Source: Treponema sp. (GTDB lineage: Bacteria; Spirochaetota; Spirochaetia; Treponematales; Treponemataceae). Taken from it: DNA of 43,703 nt. The position numbers and the translations under genes are program-made. The notes beneath the pieces were generated by a model. The model ran no database searches. It was not told the origin of the DNA and saw only the letters and a list, made by a program, of their open reading frames with translations. This document shows positions 18,551-27,755 of the stretch, in pieces. The stretch covers positions 1 to 43,703 of the forward strand of contig JAKSTG010000025.1 in the NCBI GenBank assembly GCA_024402695.1, in the 5' to 3' direction. Each line of letters opens with the position of its first letter. Positions within the stretch are counted from its first letter, which is position 1.

Positions 18551-18907
18551 TTATAATCCCTCCGTAAGTACACCAAGAATCAGGCTCATAGACAAAAAGG
18601 AAAAGGAAATCAAAAGACAAAAAATCATCAAAATAAGAAATATAATTTTGCTCTTCAGCGGAATAGAATCCTTAATGAAAAACATGATTATGATTTCCAC
18701 AAGTCCCATAAAAGAAATCAGGCCGAACATAATTGAGCACACACCAAGAACATTCAGAATGATGTGCTGAGTATAGTCCTGGAAGCCCTGGAAGTTACCC
18801 ATAATGAAAAACAGAACAAGGAAAATACATACTACACCCGGAAGAGTTACAAGACTCTTGGTCAAATTAAAGAGAAGAAGAAAATTGTTCTGTTTTTTTC
18901 CCGTCAT
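18551..18907 (-). CDS. Small membrane protein of unknown function
   Basis: 118 residues with three or four predicted transmembrane helices (about 20-38, 48-75, 84-110) and a short basic N-terminus. No family was recognised. Its stop codon is 2 nt before the GTG of cca and its last codons contain the cca ribosome-binding site, so the two are translationally coupled. No good Shine-Dalgarno site precedes its own ATG; a minus-strand TATAAT lies in the divergent region at about 18926-18931. Confidence 0.7.
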   Translation of the reverse strand: MTGKKQNNFLLLFNLTKSLVTLPGVVCIFLVLFFIMGNFQGFQDYTQHIILNVLGVCSIMFGLISFMGLVEIIIMFFIKDSIPLKSKIIFLILMIFCLLISFSFLSMSLILGVLTEGL

Positions 18908-18916
18908 GACTGTTAC

Positions 18917-18945
18917 TTGTTTTATTATACTTTATAAATTATTAT
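18917..18945 (+). promoter_or_regulatory. Promoter of the 221-residue membrane protein and aroH
   Basis: TTGTTT (18917-18922), 17-nt spacer, TATTAT (18940-18945) in the 48-nt divergent region. The start codon at 18956 is 10 nt after the -10 box, so the leader is very short or absent. Confidence 0.5.
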
Positions 18946-18955
18946 TGAGTCCATT

Positions 18956-19621
18956 ATGAAGAAATTCTTTGCCTGTGTGTTCATAATGATTCTGTTCGGT
19001 CTTTTCTGTTTTTTTACAGGCTGGACACAGATTAAAGTCCCATCCGACAGCACAGGAATCGTTGTTTCCAGACTGAAAGGCATTGATGAAAATGTTGTCC
19101 AGAAAGGCAAATTTACTTTCCATAAGGATTTTCTTCTTCCTTCGAATGCCACACTCCTTAAGTTCAGGAACACCCCTTATAACAAAGATACTACAATAAC
19201 GGGGACTCTGCCTTCAGGAGACATCATAAAGGGAAGCACTTCTTACGACTTTTCATATTCTTTTACTATTTCTACAGAAATCCATATCGATCCCGAAAAC
19301 CTGCTGTTTCTAGTAAAAGACAACACAATACAAGACCAGACTTCCTATGAGAACTATTTAAAGGTGGTTTCAGAAGCCATTGCCCAGGAAACCGCGGGAT
19401 TCTATCTTAAAAACCTTGAAACAGATGCAGCCTTTATACCTGAAACTGTTTCAATTATTGATTTATACAAGAAATGCAGATTCAACGAAAAATACCCTGA
19501 AATCCAAATAGATGCCATTGCCCTTAAAGAATCAAAGATACCGGATTATGAACTTTACAAGCTGATTCGCTCTACATTCATTTCGGACAAAAGCAGTTCC
19601 TACAAAGAGGTAACAGAATGA
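18956..19621 (+). CDS. Membrane-anchored protein, possibly SPFH/band-7-like
   Basis: 221 residues. A single N-terminal hydrophobic helix (about 4-21) is followed by about 200 soluble residues. The segment after the helix (KVPSDSTGIVVSRLKGIDENVVQKG) resembles the opening strand pattern of SPFH/band-7 proteins (a membrane helix, then VPxGxxGVV...G...). The similarity is weak and the coiled coil typical of that family is absent, so the assignment is tentative. It overlaps aroH by four bases (ATGA), so the two are co-translated. No strong ribosome-binding site precedes the ATG. Confidence 0.6.
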   Translation: MKKFFACVFIMILFGLFCFFTGWTQIKVPSDSTGIVVSRLKGIDENVVQKGKFTFHKDFLLPSNATLLKFRNTPYNKDTTITGTLPSGDIIKGSTSYDFSYSFTISTEIHIDPENLLFLVKDNTIQDQTSYENYLKVVSEAIAQETAGFYLKNLETDAAFIPETVSIIDLYKKCRFNEKYPEIQIDAIALKESKIPDYELYKLIRSTFISDKSSSYKEVTE

Positions 19622-19992
19622 AAAGACTTTACGCCATCAGAGGCGCCACAAAATGCGAAAACACCAGTGAAGAAATCCTGAAAGCCGTGCATGAAATGTG
19701 CGATGAAATCTTCACAGCAAACAATATCAAGGCCGAAGACATGGTTTCCATCCAGTTCTCCATGACAAAAGACCTGAACGCCCTTAATGCGGCGGCTGCT
19801 TTAAGAAAGGCAGGTCCATGCATTGACTGTTCACAGGTGGCACTTTTCTGTACCCAGGAAGCCGAAATTCCAGGCGGAATGGAAAAAGTAGTAAGAGTAA
19901 TGATAACTACTTACCTCAGGAAAAAAGCAAAAGTGGTAAACGTATACAAAAATGGTACCGACATGCTCCGACCTGACAGAAAGTCAAAATAA
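19618..19992 (+). CDS. aroH: Chorismate mutase, AroH type
   Basis: Converts chorismate to prephenate, the first step to Phe and Tyr, as a small cytoplasmic trimer. 124 residues, typical of the monofunctional AroH fold. IRGAT with R8, the TKDLNAL segment, a Glu in TQEAEIPGG and the Arg in VVRVM match the active-site residues of the Bacillus subtilis-type enzyme. The ATG overlaps the preceding gene's stop (ATGA). The downstream GT5 gene follows after 24 nt, so all three may be one transcript although their functions are unrelated. Confidence 0.92.
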   Translation: MKRLYAIRGATKCENTSEEILKAVHEMCDEIFTANNIKAEDMVSIQFSMTKDLNALNAAAALRKAGPCIDCSQVALFCTQEAEIPGGMEKVVRVMITTYLRKKAKVVNVYKNGTDMLRPDRKSK

Positions 19993-20016
19993 ACTGAGAA
20001 ATAAAGATTTTATAAG

Positions 20017-21591
20017 ATGATTGTCTGGATAGCTAGCCACGAATGCTCAGGAATTTCCGAAGCAGGCGGTGTAAAAAATGTAACTTTCTCTCTCTGCAAG
20101 GAATTCCACAAAGCGGGACATAAAGCCGTTCTGTTTATTCCGGTTTTCCAGTGCACCAATTTTAAGGGAATCACCGGCTTATCCAGAAATGTCTATGAAA
20201 CTGAAGTTCCAATCTGCGGAAAAAAGGAAAAAGTTTCTTATTCCCTGGGAACTTCAATAAATGACAAATTTTCAATTGTTTTCGTGGAACATCCAGGATT
20301 TGCAGAAAAAGAGGATGTTTACTGCTATACACGGCATGAAGAGGAACTGAATCCGGCCCACAAAAAAGGATGGGGCCATGAGGATGTAAAATTCCTGGAC
20401 AACCTGTTTGCAAAAGCGGTGGATGCCTTTGCTGCCTTTGTTCCGGAAACTGAACTTCCAGACATTATCCATTGCCAGGATGCCTCAACCGCAAACATTC
20501 CGCTTTTTGTTTTCCATAATCCAAAACTGAAAAAAACTCAGACCGTTGTAACAATCCACAACGCAGGTCCCGCATATCACCATGAATTTTCAAGCATTGA
20601 TGAAGCTGCCTGGTTCACAGACTATGACATTCCTTACTTCGTAAACTGTCTGAACGACGAAAGAGTAGAACCATTTCTTGTTGCCGCTCAATACGGAGCT
20701 CTTCTTACGACAGTTTCACCAGTATATGCTTCGGAACTGACTGATCCTGCCTTCAACAACGTGACCGACGGCCTTGCGGGAATCTTTGCAGCCAAAAACA
20801 TTCAGATTGCAGGTATCACAAACGGAATCGATATAGACCTTTATGAACCTTCGGATTCAGTAAAATCAGTCCTTCCATACGAATTTGCCCCGGAAAAAAT
20901 GGATTTTGAAGGAAAATTCAAAAACAGATTCTGGTTTCTTGAAGAACTGAAGAACTGTGAAAGCAATTCAGGTCTCCTTAAAGACATAAAAAAATACGGA
21001 TTTCTTACATCAAAGGATTCTGAAAAGGACGTTTACCTCTGTTATCAGGGTCGTCTCGCATCACAGAAGGGGCTAACAGTTTTCCTTGAATGTCTCCCGG
21101 GACTACTGGAAGCCTTCAAAAACTTAAAAGTGATTGTAACAGGACAGGGGGAAGGACCTTTGGAAGAAGGGTTCAGAAAACTTGCCGAAGTCGACAACTA
21201 TGCCGGAAGACTTGTTTTTTTGAACGGGTACAACAAAAAAGCCGCAAGACTTACTGTAGCCTCCAGCGATTTCATAGTTCTGCCAAGTTTCTTTGAACCT
21301 TGCGGACTCGAAGACTTCATCGCTTCTGTTTACGGAACACTCCCCGTTGCGAACAGAACCGGAGGACTTAATAAAATCCTTGACGGAGAAACAGGATTCC
21401 TTTATTCACCGAATACAGCGGATTCTCTTTTCAAAAAGCTTTCCGAAGTAATCGAAATGAAGTTGACAGATCCAGAAAAGATTCTAAAAACCGCAGGGAA
21501 AGGGGCAGAGTACACAAGGAACATGTATTCCTGGGACAAGGTGACTTTGAAGGAATACATACCGCTTTTCGAGAGCCTTATAAAAAAATAG
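20017..21591 (+). CDS. glgA: Glycogen/starch synthase-like GT5 glycosyltransferase
   Basis: A 524-residue GT-B enzyme, probably transferring glucose from ADP-glucose (or another NDP-glucose) to alpha-1,4-glucan. The N-terminal starch-synthase catalytic domain has SEAGGVKNV, HCQDASTANIP and a TNGID segment. The C-terminal glycosyltransferase lobe has PSFFEPCGL and RTGGL. In the usual KxGG motif that contacts ADP-glucose, Lys15 is replaced by Glu15 (SEAGG). This may mean altered donor preference or simply a divergent lineage. There is no strong Shine-Dalgarno before the ATG. No other glycogen gene is nearby. Confidence 0.82.
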   Translation: MIVWIASHECSGISEAGGVKNVTFSLCKEFHKAGHKAVLFIPVFQCTNFKGITGLSRNVYETEVPICGKKEKVSYSLGTSINDKFSIVFVEHPGFAEKEDVYCYTRHEEELNPAHKKGWGHEDVKFLDNLFAKAVDAFAAFVPETELPDIIHCQDASTANIPLFVFHNPKLKKTQTVVTIHNAGPAYHHEFSSIDEAAWFTDYDIPYFVNCLNDERVEPFLVAAQYGALLTTVSPVYASELTDPAFNNVTDGLAGIFAAKNIQIAGITNGIDIDLYEPSDSVKSVLPYEFAPEKMDFEGKFKNRFWFLEELKNCESNSGLLKDIKKYGFLTSKDSEKDVYLCYQGRLASQKGLTVFLECLPGLLEAFKNLKVIVTGQGEGPLEEGFRKLAEVDNYAGRLVFLNGYNKKAARLTVASSDFIVLPSFFEPCGLEDFIASVYGTLPVANRTGGLNKILDGETGFLYSPNTADSLFKKLSEVIEMKLTDPEKILKTAGKGAEYTRNMYSWDKVTLKEYIPLFESLIKK

Positions 21592-21621
21592 ATTTTTTTT
21601 GGAAAAAAAGTATTTCAGCTA

Positions 21622-21650
21622 TTGACTCTTTTTTCCGAAATCTATATTAT
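21622..21650 (+). promoter_or_regulatory. Promoter of tRNA-Thr/tRNA-Tyr
   Basis: TTGACT (21622-21627), 17-nt spacer, TATTAT (21645-21650), 48 nt before the mature tRNA-Thr. The leader has a small GCAAC...GTTGC inverted repeat at about 21664-21686. Confidence 0.8.
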
Positions 21651-21698
21651 ATCAATCATTCAACGCAACAAAGCGCAAGCGAGTTGCTCCGAATAACT

Positions 21699-21771
21699 GC
21701 TGCCTTAGCTCAGCTGGTAGAGCACGTGATTTGTAATCTCGGGGTCGTGGGTCCAAATCCTACAGGCAGCT
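21699..21771 (+). tRNA. tRNA-Thr (anticodon UGU)
   Basis: A 73-nt cloverleaf with acceptor GCTGCCT/AGGCAGC, discriminator T, D-arm GCTC...GAGC, and anticodon loop TTTGTAA (TGT, reading ACA). The CCA is not encoded. Two oddities: the middle pair of the anticodon stem is T-T, and the T-loop reads TCCAAAT, with C at the position of the near-universal T55. The tRNA has a strong promoter and is only 6 nt from tRNA-Tyr, so the two form one transcript. Confidence 0.9.
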
Positions 21772-21777
21772 TTTTTC

Positions 21778-21859
21778 GGGGAGTTTCTAGAGTGGTCAAA
21801 TAGGACAGACTGTAAATCTGTTGCCTCCGGCTTCTGAGGTTCGAATCCTCAACTCCCCA
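21778..21859 (+). tRNA. tRNA-Tyr (anticodon GUA)
   Basis: An 82-nt class II tRNA with a long variable arm. Acceptor GGGGAGT/ACTCCCC, discriminator A, anticodon stem CAGA/TCTG with loop CTGTAAA (GTA), and a normal T-loop TTCGAAT. CCA is not encoded. It is followed by a hairpin terminator. Confidence 0.95.
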
Positions 21860-21867
21860 AGAACTTC

Positions 21868-21899
21868 AAGAGTAAGACAAAATCTTACTCTTTTTTTTT
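21868..21899 (+). terminator. Terminator of the tRNA-Thr/Tyr transcript
   Basis: AAGAGTAAGA / TCTTACTCTT perfect 10-bp stem, 5-nt loop, then a run of T. Confidence 0.9.
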
Positions 21900-21949
21900 A
21901 TCTAAAAAAAATGTATTATAGAATATCACTCTATAAACAGGGGTAAAAG

Positions 21950-22897
21950 TTGGATATTCAATTTTGGGGAGTAAGAGGTTCGCTTCCAACTCCATTAACA
22001 CCACAACAGATTCAATCAAAAATCATCGCAGCAGTTCAGCGCATTACCCCGGCTGATATTGAATCAACAGAATCCCGCGAAAAATTTATCTCCAGCCTTC
22101 CTGAGTGGATTTTCGGAACAACTGGCGGAAACACGCCTTGTGTGGTAATCAACTGTGGCGATACAAAGGTAATTCTTGACTGCGGAACCGGTGTTCGCGT
22201 TTACGGAAAAGCTGAAAACAGACCGGACAACGATAACTTCAACTACCACATCCTTCTTTCGCATTTCCATTGGGATCATATTCAGGGACTTCCTTTCTTT
22301 GATCCCGCATATATGCCAAAATCAAAAATCGACTTTTATTCTCCGTTCCCAGCCGCAAAAAAACTGCTGCAGAACCAGATGAAACGTCCTTATTATCCTG
22401 TTCCATTCGAGTCTTTCACAAAAGATTTCAACTTCCACACAATCCGTCGCGGGGAAGAGTTCAAGATCGGTGACATGACAGTAAATTTCTGTAAAATGTC
22501 ACATCCAGGAAACTCTTACAGCTATGCCTTCACAGATCCTGAAAGCAAGAAGAAGTTCGTTTATGCAACAGACGTTGAACTTAAATCTCAGGATTTTGAG
22601 GAAAACGAACAGACAATCAAAGTTTTCAAAGACGCTGATGTAATCGTGCTTGATTCACAGTACACAGTCGAAGAAGCATACAAAAAAGTAAACTGGGGCC
22701 ATTCGGCTTTCTGTTATGCCATTGATTTTGCCGTTCACTGGAACATCAAGGAACTTTACCTTTTCCATCATGAACCAACTTACGATGACAAAAAGCTCAG
22801 TTCCATTCTTCAGGCTGCAAGATGGTATGCACAGTATATTGATCATGCAGATATAAAGATTCATCTGGCTAAAGAATCAAAGAAAATCCACCTGTAG
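21950..22897 (+). CDS. MBL-fold metal-dependent hydrolase
   Basis: A 315-residue cytoplasmic metallo-beta-lactamase-fold protein, of the PhnP/cyclic-phosphodiesterase-like branch by its opening MDIQFWGVRGSLP. The metal motif HxHxDH is intact (H105, H107, D109, H110 in SHFHWDH), with further ligands likely in KMSHPGNSYSY, YATDVE and LFHHEPTYDD. The start is a TTG at 21950 with AGGGG 8 nt upstream; no ATG is near. The substrate cannot be inferred; relatives hydrolyse cyclic phosphodiesters or similar. mltG follows after 11 nt, so this is probably the first gene of the mltG-dnaG-rpoD group. Confidence 0.85.
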   Translation: MDIQFWGVRGSLPTPLTPQQIQSKIIAAVQRITPADIESTESREKFISSLPEWIFGTTGGNTPCVVINCGDTKVILDCGTGVRVYGKAENRPDNDNFNYHILLSHFHWDHIQGLPFFDPAYMPKSKIDFYSPFPAAKKLLQNQMKRPYYPVPFESFTKDFNFHTIRRGEEFKIGDMTVNFCKMSHPGNSYSYAFTDPESKKKFVYATDVELKSQDFEENEQTIKVFKDADVIVLDSQYTVEEAYKKVNWGHSAFCYAIDFAVHWNIKELYLFHHEPTYDDKKLSSILQAARWYAQYIDHADIKIHLAKESKKIHL

Positions 22898-22908
22898 ACT
22901 TTACTCCT

Positions 22909-23970
22909 ATGAAAAAACTTACACTTTTCCTTAGTTCTCTTTTCGGTCTGATCCTGGTCCTCATTGGTTGTGCTTTCGGATATGTTTATTTCCAGTCGCA
23001 GCCTGTCGCAAAACCAGATTCCGGAGCGGAAAAAATCAGATTTGAAGTTCATTCCGGAGACAGCGTAAAAAAGATTGCCCTTAAGCTTAAGGAACAGGGC
23101 ATAATCAAGAATGACAGCCTTTTTTACGTTTTCGCAAGAAAACCTGAACTGCTGAAGCTGGTTTGCAAGAACACAGATAATCTTCCTGCAAACTACGTGA
23201 TGAAAAGCGGCATGTATTATCCTTCCGCAGACATGACTTTACCTGAAATCTTCAGTCTTCTTTCCTCTGGACAGCAGGAGTATGTGACAGTTTCAATTCC
23301 GGAAGGCTATACAATCACAAAGATTGCAGGACTTCTGGAAGAAAACGGCATCTGCAGCAAAGAGGATTTCATTTCAACCTGTCACGATACTTCATTCCTT
23401 ATGAAGAACGGGATCAGCCTTGAATCGGCAGAAGGTTTCCTTTTCCCGGACACTTACTTCTTTGTTCCTTCAACACCGGCAGAAAACATTGCTGCAGAAC
23501 TTATTTCTACCTTTTTCAAAAAAATCAGTACATTAATTGATGTTGATACCATAACCAACAGGGAACTTAATGACATTGTCATCCTTTCTTCGATAGTTGA
23601 AAGGGAATACAGAGTAAAGGAAGAAGCACCACTTATTGCCAGCGTTTTCAAGAACAGACTGCGCCACAATATCGGACTTTATTCCTGCGCCACAGTTGTA
23701 TACGTTCTTACGGAAATTGAAGGCAGACCTCATCCTTCAAGAATCCTTATTGAAGATACAAAAATTGACAGCCCTTACAACACCTATAAATGGGCAGGGC
23801 TGCCTCCGGGTGCAATTTCAAGCCCTGGACTTACAGCCTTGAATGCTGTAATCAATGCTCCTAAGACAAATTATTACTTTTTCCAGGTTAAGGATTCAGC
23901 AAAAGGGACACATGTTTTCACATCAACTTTTGATGAGCATGTTGAAAATCACAATCTGAGCACAAAATAG
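22909..23970 (+). CDS. mltG: Endolytic murein transglycosylase (YceG-like)
   Basis: 353 residues. A single N-terminal transmembrane helix (about 5-27) anchors a periplasmic LysM-like region and the MltG catalytic domain, which cleaves nascent glycan strands and helps set their length. The catalytic Glu is E231 in SSIVEREYRV, and the family signatures GLYSCATVVYVL, DSPYNTYKWAGLPPGAISSPG and YYFFQV are all present. No obvious Shine-Dalgarno sits before the ATG; coupling to the upstream gene 11 nt away is likely. It is followed after 19 nt by dnaG. Confidence 0.93.
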   Translation: MKKLTLFLSSLFGLILVLIGCAFGYVYFQSQPVAKPDSGAEKIRFEVHSGDSVKKIALKLKEQGIIKNDSLFYVFARKPELLKLVCKNTDNLPANYVMKSGMYYPSADMTLPEIFSLLSSGQQEYVTVSIPEGYTITKIAGLLEENGICSKEDFISTCHDTSFLMKNGISLESAEGFLFPDTYFFVPSTPAENIAAELISTFFKKISTLIDVDTITNRELNDIVILSSIVEREYRVKEEAPLIASVFKNRLRHNIGLYSCATVVYVLTEIEGRPHPSRILIEDTKIDSPYNTYKWAGLPPGAISSPGLTALNAVINAPKTNYYFFQVKDSAKGTHVFTSTFDEHVENHNLSTK

Positions 23971-23989
23971 AAGGTCCGGATAGGGAAAA

Positions 23990-25810
23990 ATGGCAGGATA
24001 TATTTCAAAAGATACAATAAACCAGATTCACGCCCAGACCGACATTGTTTCCTTAGTTGGAGAAACCACAAAACTTGACCGCCGAAGCGGAAACGACTGG
24101 TGGGGATGCTGTCCTTTCCATAAAGAAAAGACCGCATCTTTCCATGTTGACGGCGACAAGCACATGTATTACTGCTTTTCATGCCACAAAGCGGGAAACG
24201 CGGTAAATTTCGTCATGGAAACCCAGAGCCTGACTTACCCGGAAGCCCTGCAGTACCTGGCAAAAAAAGCCGGCATTACAGTCCAGTATGAGGAAGGCCA
24301 CGGACCAAAAGAAACAGAATACGACGACACAAAAGACAAACTCATAGATCTTTACGACAGAACAGCCAACATGTTCAACTACATCCTTCTTGAAACTCAG
24401 GAAGGAAAGGAAGCTCTTGAATATCTTACAAAACGCGGACTTACCAGAGAAACAATCGAAAAGTTCAAACTGGGGTATGCACCTAAAGACTACCGCTGGC
24501 TCAAAAAGTTCCTGAAAAGCAAGAACTACAGCGACCAGTTCCTTGGTGAATCAAAACTATTCAACAAAAATTATCCAGATACCTCGTTTTTCAATGACCG
24601 CGTAATGTTCCCGATCTTCAACAGACACGGACAGACTGTGGCTTTTTCGGGTCGAATGCTCCATTCAAAAGACCCGAAAACTGACCGAAAGTACATGAAC
24701 ACCCCTGAAATGGTTCAGTACAAGAAAAGAGAGACTCTTTATGCATTTAACTTCGCAAAGAATGCCATGAGACTTTCAAAGGCGGTCATTTTCTGCGAAG
24801 GAAACATGGATGTCATTGCCTACCACCAGGCGGGCGTTGAGTATGCCGTTGCAACCTGTGGAACAGCCCTTACGGAAGACCACCTGAAACTGGTAAGAGG
24901 CTTCGCAGACACGGTAATTCTTGCCTTTGACTCTGACGCGGCAGGGCAGAACGCAACTGTAAAATCAATTTTAATGTGTCGAAAACTGGGATTTACCGTA
25001 AAGATCATCAAGCTTAAGGGCGGTAAAGACGCTTCTGAAATTCTCCAGAATTTCGGTGCAGAAAACTTGACGAACCAGGTTTCAAACAGTATATTAGACT
25101 CCGATTATTTGTTGAATAGATTAGGGGAATTGTTCCCAATTGATACACCTGAGGGGAAAACAAAGGCTGCCTTTGAATTTTTCCCTTATATTGATTCCCT
25201 CCAGTCTTTCTCACACAAAGAATCTTGTCTGGACCAATTGTGCCAGAAATTAAATCTCAGTCCGGAGGCTGTCAGAAAGGACTTTCAGAATCGAAATCAG
25301 TCCAAACCCCAGAATACTACTTCACCAATTAACAACCGGCAGACAATAAACCAAGCAGATCAAAATCCTAAAATCCAGATACAGATGAATGCTGAGATGA
25401 GAGGAATTCTGGCCGTGGTATGTAATCCAGAAGTATTTTCTGAACTTGAGGGAAATGTTACTGAACTTGATTTCAAAAATCCCGCAGCCCTTGAACTTTA
25501 TAGAATTCTTAAGGAGTGCAACGAAGAAAACTCGCTGTCACTGCCGGTTATCCTGGACCGCTGCACCAACCCGCAGTTTGTTCCTGTTATAACTCAGGCA
25601 GTTTCCTCTAAAGAATACGACGGAGAAAAAGCTGTTTCTGTAGTAAAGGATTTTGTCAGATTCCTGAACAAAAACAAACTTGAACACAGAATCTCAGAGC
25701 TCCAGGTATTGATAAAGAACTTCATGGTATGTTCAGAGGAAGACAGTCAGGCACTTAACTCGCTTCTGAAAGAAAAAATGCAGCTGGAATTACAGGTGCG
25801 CAATTTATAA
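23990..25810 (+). CDS. dnaG: DNA primase
   Basis: Synthesises RNA primers for DNA replication. 606 residues with all three bacterial primase parts. An N-terminal CHC2 zinc finger has ligands C41, H44, C62 and C65. The catalytic core contains FNDRVMFPI and a TOPRIM fold with FCEGNMDVI and [11 protein letters not shown]-terminal helicase-binding region, less conserved, runs from about residue 430 and is preceded by an Asn/Gln/Pro-rich linker. AGGG precedes the ATG. It lies 13 nt before rpoD, the classic macromolecular-synthesis pairing, here without rpsU and with mltG upstream. Confidence 0.96.
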   Translation: MAGYISKDTINQIHAQTDIVSLVGETTKLDRRSGNDWWGCCPFHKEKTASFHVDGDKHMYYCFSCHKAGNAVNFVMETQSLTYPEALQYLAKKAGITVQYEEGHGPKETEYDDTKDKLIDLYDRTANMFNYILLETQEGKEALEYLTKRGLTRETIEKFKLGYAPKDYRWLKKFLKSKNYSDQFLGESKLFNKNYPDTSFFNDRVMFPIFNRHGQTVAFSGRMLHSKDPKTDRKYMNTPEMVQYKKRETLYAFNFAKNAMRLSKAVIFCEGNMDVIAYHQAGVEYAVATCGTALTEDHLKLVRGFADTVILAFDSDAAGQNATVKSILMCRKLGFTVKIIKLKGGKDASEILQNFGAENLTNQVSNSILDSDYLLNRLGELFPIDTPEGKTKAAFEFFPYIDSLQSFSHKESCLDQLCQKLNLSPEAVRKDFQNRNQSKPQNTTSPINNRQTINQADQNPKIQIQMNAEMRGILAVVCNPEVFSELEGNVTELDFKNPAALELYRILKECNEENSLSLPVILDRCTNPQFVPVITQAVSSKEYDGEKAVSVVKDFVRFLNKNKLEHRISELQVLIKNFMVCSEEDSQALNSLLKEKMQLELQVRNL

Positions 25811-25823
25811 AAAAGGAATTTTT

Positions 25824-27659
25824 ATGGCAAAGACAGAACAGGCTAACAAACCTGCCTTGGAAAAAGTTCTTGATTTCCTGAAAGACAAAAAAGTCGTTTC
25901 ATGGGATGAAATGACAGATATTCTTGGAATGGACTTTATCAACAACTCTCCAGAAATGGAAAGCGTTCTGAAAGGTCTTGAAGACAAAAAAATCACAGTT
26001 ATTGAAACAGATATTATCGGAGAAGAACCGGAACCTGAGCCGGAAGAAGACGACGAAGACGACGCTGGTATCCTGGATGATGATGAAGATGGAGTAGGCG
26101 GAGACAACGAAGCTGCCGAAATCGAACAGACAGAAAAGAAACTGGCCGCCTCGAAATCACGTCTTGTAAACAACGATAAAGAATCTTCTGTAGACGATCC
26201 AATCCGTTATTACCTGCGCGAAATCGGTCGTGAAAACCTTCTTACAGCTGAGCAGGAAGTTATTCTTTCTAAACAGATGGAAGACGGAAAAAATATCATC
26301 AAGGATGTAATCCGCAACGCCGGAATCATGATTCCTGAGTTCTTTTCTATTGCACAGAAAGCATTCACACGCATTGATGTTCATGAACAGGGAAAAGCCC
26401 GCAAGGAAATCAATGAAGAAATGGCAGAAAAACGCCGCCTTAAGAGTGCTTACGGAGAATACTTAAAGCCTGTTCTTCCAGAAATGAAGGAATATATTCC
26501 TCTGAAAAAACAGCTTTTCGAAACAGAAGGAACCATCAAGATTCTTGAAAACGAAAAGCTTTGCGAACTCCGCAAAACAATCCAGCCAAAACTTGCAGAA
26601 ATTGATATCCAGACAGAAGAACTGGACAAACTTACAGCTAAATTCCGTGATACAACACGCAAAATTGAAGAATATCACCTGAGACAGGAAAAGAAGATGA
26701 AGGACCTGCGCATCAAGAATGCAGCAGAACTTCGTGCTCTTGGACGAAAGATCTCAATCAAATCTCAGGCTGCAAAACTTGAAGCGGAACTGAACATGAG
26801 TTCAGACGAAATCCGTAATGTTTATACAGAAATCCAGAAAATTGACCGCAAACTGCGCAAACTGGAATTCGATTTCGAAAACTCTGTTGATGATATCCTT
26901 GAAATGGCCCAGAAAATCGAAGAAGGCCGTGTAATGATGGAAAAGGCAAAGAACAAGCTTATTGAAGCCAACCTTCGTCTTGTTGTTTCCATCGCAAAGA
27001 AATACACAAACCGTGGTCTTCAGTTCTTTGACCTGGTTCAGGAAGGAAACATCGGTCTTATTAAGGCTGTTGAAAAATTCGAATACCGCAAGGGATTCAA
27101 ATTCTCTACATACGCTACATGGTGGATTCGCCAGGCAATTACCCGTTCAATTTCTGACCAGGCACGTACAATCCGTGTTCCTGTTCACATGATTGAACAG
27201 ATTAACAAAGTTGTACGTGAAAGCCGTCAGCTTATGCAGAAGCTTGGTCGCGAACCAACCGACGAAGAAATCGCACAGCAGCTGGGATGGCCACTTGCCC
27301 GCGTTAAGCAGGTTAAAAACGTTGCCCGTGAACCTATTTCTCTTGATACACCAATCGGAGAAGAGGAAGACTCATTACTGGGAGACTTCATCGAAGACAA
27401 AGATGTTGAAAATCCAGCAAACGCTACAGCATACACAATGCTGCAGGAACAGCTTAAAAAGGTTCTTTCAACACTGCCTCCACGTGAACAGGAAGTTCTT
27501 AAGATGCGTTTCGGTCTTGAAGACGGTTACTCACTTACACTGGAAGAAGTTGGTCTTTATTTTGACGTTACTCGTGAACGTATCCGTCAGATTGAAGCAA
27601 AAGCGCTCCGTCGTCTCCGTCATCCACGCCGTGCAAACGAGCTTAAGGATTACATGTAA
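25824..27659 (+). CDS. rpoD: Primary sigma factor RpoD (sigma70)
   Basis: The housekeeping sigma subunit of RNA polymerase, 611 residues. Region 1.1 is followed by a Glu/Asp-rich stretch (about residues 66-100), region 1.2 ([12 protein letters not shown]), and a non-conserved helical region with coiled-coil character (about 190-360). Then come region 2 ([33 protein letters not shown]) and regions 3 and 4 ([12 protein letters not shown] ... [18 protein letters not shown]). Region 2.4 and 4.2 are the standard sequences, agreeing with the TTGACA/TATAAT-like promoters seen across the window. AAGGA lies just upstream of the ATG. Confidence 0.97.
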   Translation: MAKTEQANKPALEKVLDFLKDKKVVSWDEMTDILGMDFINNSPEMESVLKGLEDKKITVIETDIIGEEPEPEPEEDDEDDAGILDDDEDGVGGDNEAAEIEQTEKKLAASKSRLVNNDKESSVDDPIRYYLREIGRENLLTAEQEVILSKQMEDGKNIIKDVIRNAGIMIPEFFSIAQKAFTRIDVHEQGKARKEINEEMAEKRRLKSAYGEYLKPVLPEMKEYIPLKKQLFETEGTIKILENEKLCELRKTIQPKLAEIDIQTEELDKLTAKFRDTTRKIEEYHLRQEKKMKDLRIKNAAELRALGRKISIKSQAAKLEAELNMSSDEIRNVYTEIQKIDRKLRKLEFDFENSVDDILEMAQKIEEGRVMMEKAKNKLIEANLRLVVSIAKKYTNRGLQFFDLVQEGNIGLIKAVEKFEYRKGFKFSTYATWWIRQAITRSISDQARTIRVPVHMIEQINKVVRESRQLMQKLGREPTDEEIAQQLGWPLARVKQVKNVAREPISLDTPIGEEEDSLLGDFIEDKDVENPANATAYTMLQEQLKKVLSTLPPREQEVLKMRFGLEDGYSLTLEEVGLYFDVTRERIRQIEAKALRRLRHPRRANELKDYM

Positions 27660-27696
27660 TGGCAAAGTCTGTTCACCGGGACAAGCCTTGCGTGAA

Positions 27697-27725
27697 TAGA
27701 CAGAAAAAAAGAATTTTTATATAAT
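27697..27725 (+). promoter_or_regulatory. Promoter of the zinc-ribbon gene
   Basis: TAGACA (27697-27702), 17-nt spacer, TATAAT (27720-27725), 30 nt before the ATG. The -35 box overlaps the 3' arm of an imperfect 10-bp dyad (27667-27701). Confidence 0.7.
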
Positions 27726-27755
27726 TTAGCGATAAAATTTATAAGGAAATATTCC

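Noticed and set aside
27193..27699. 168-residue frame overlapping the 3' half of rpoD
   Set aside because: Out-of-frame shadow of conserved sigma regions 3-4; no independent start signal or recognisable domain.
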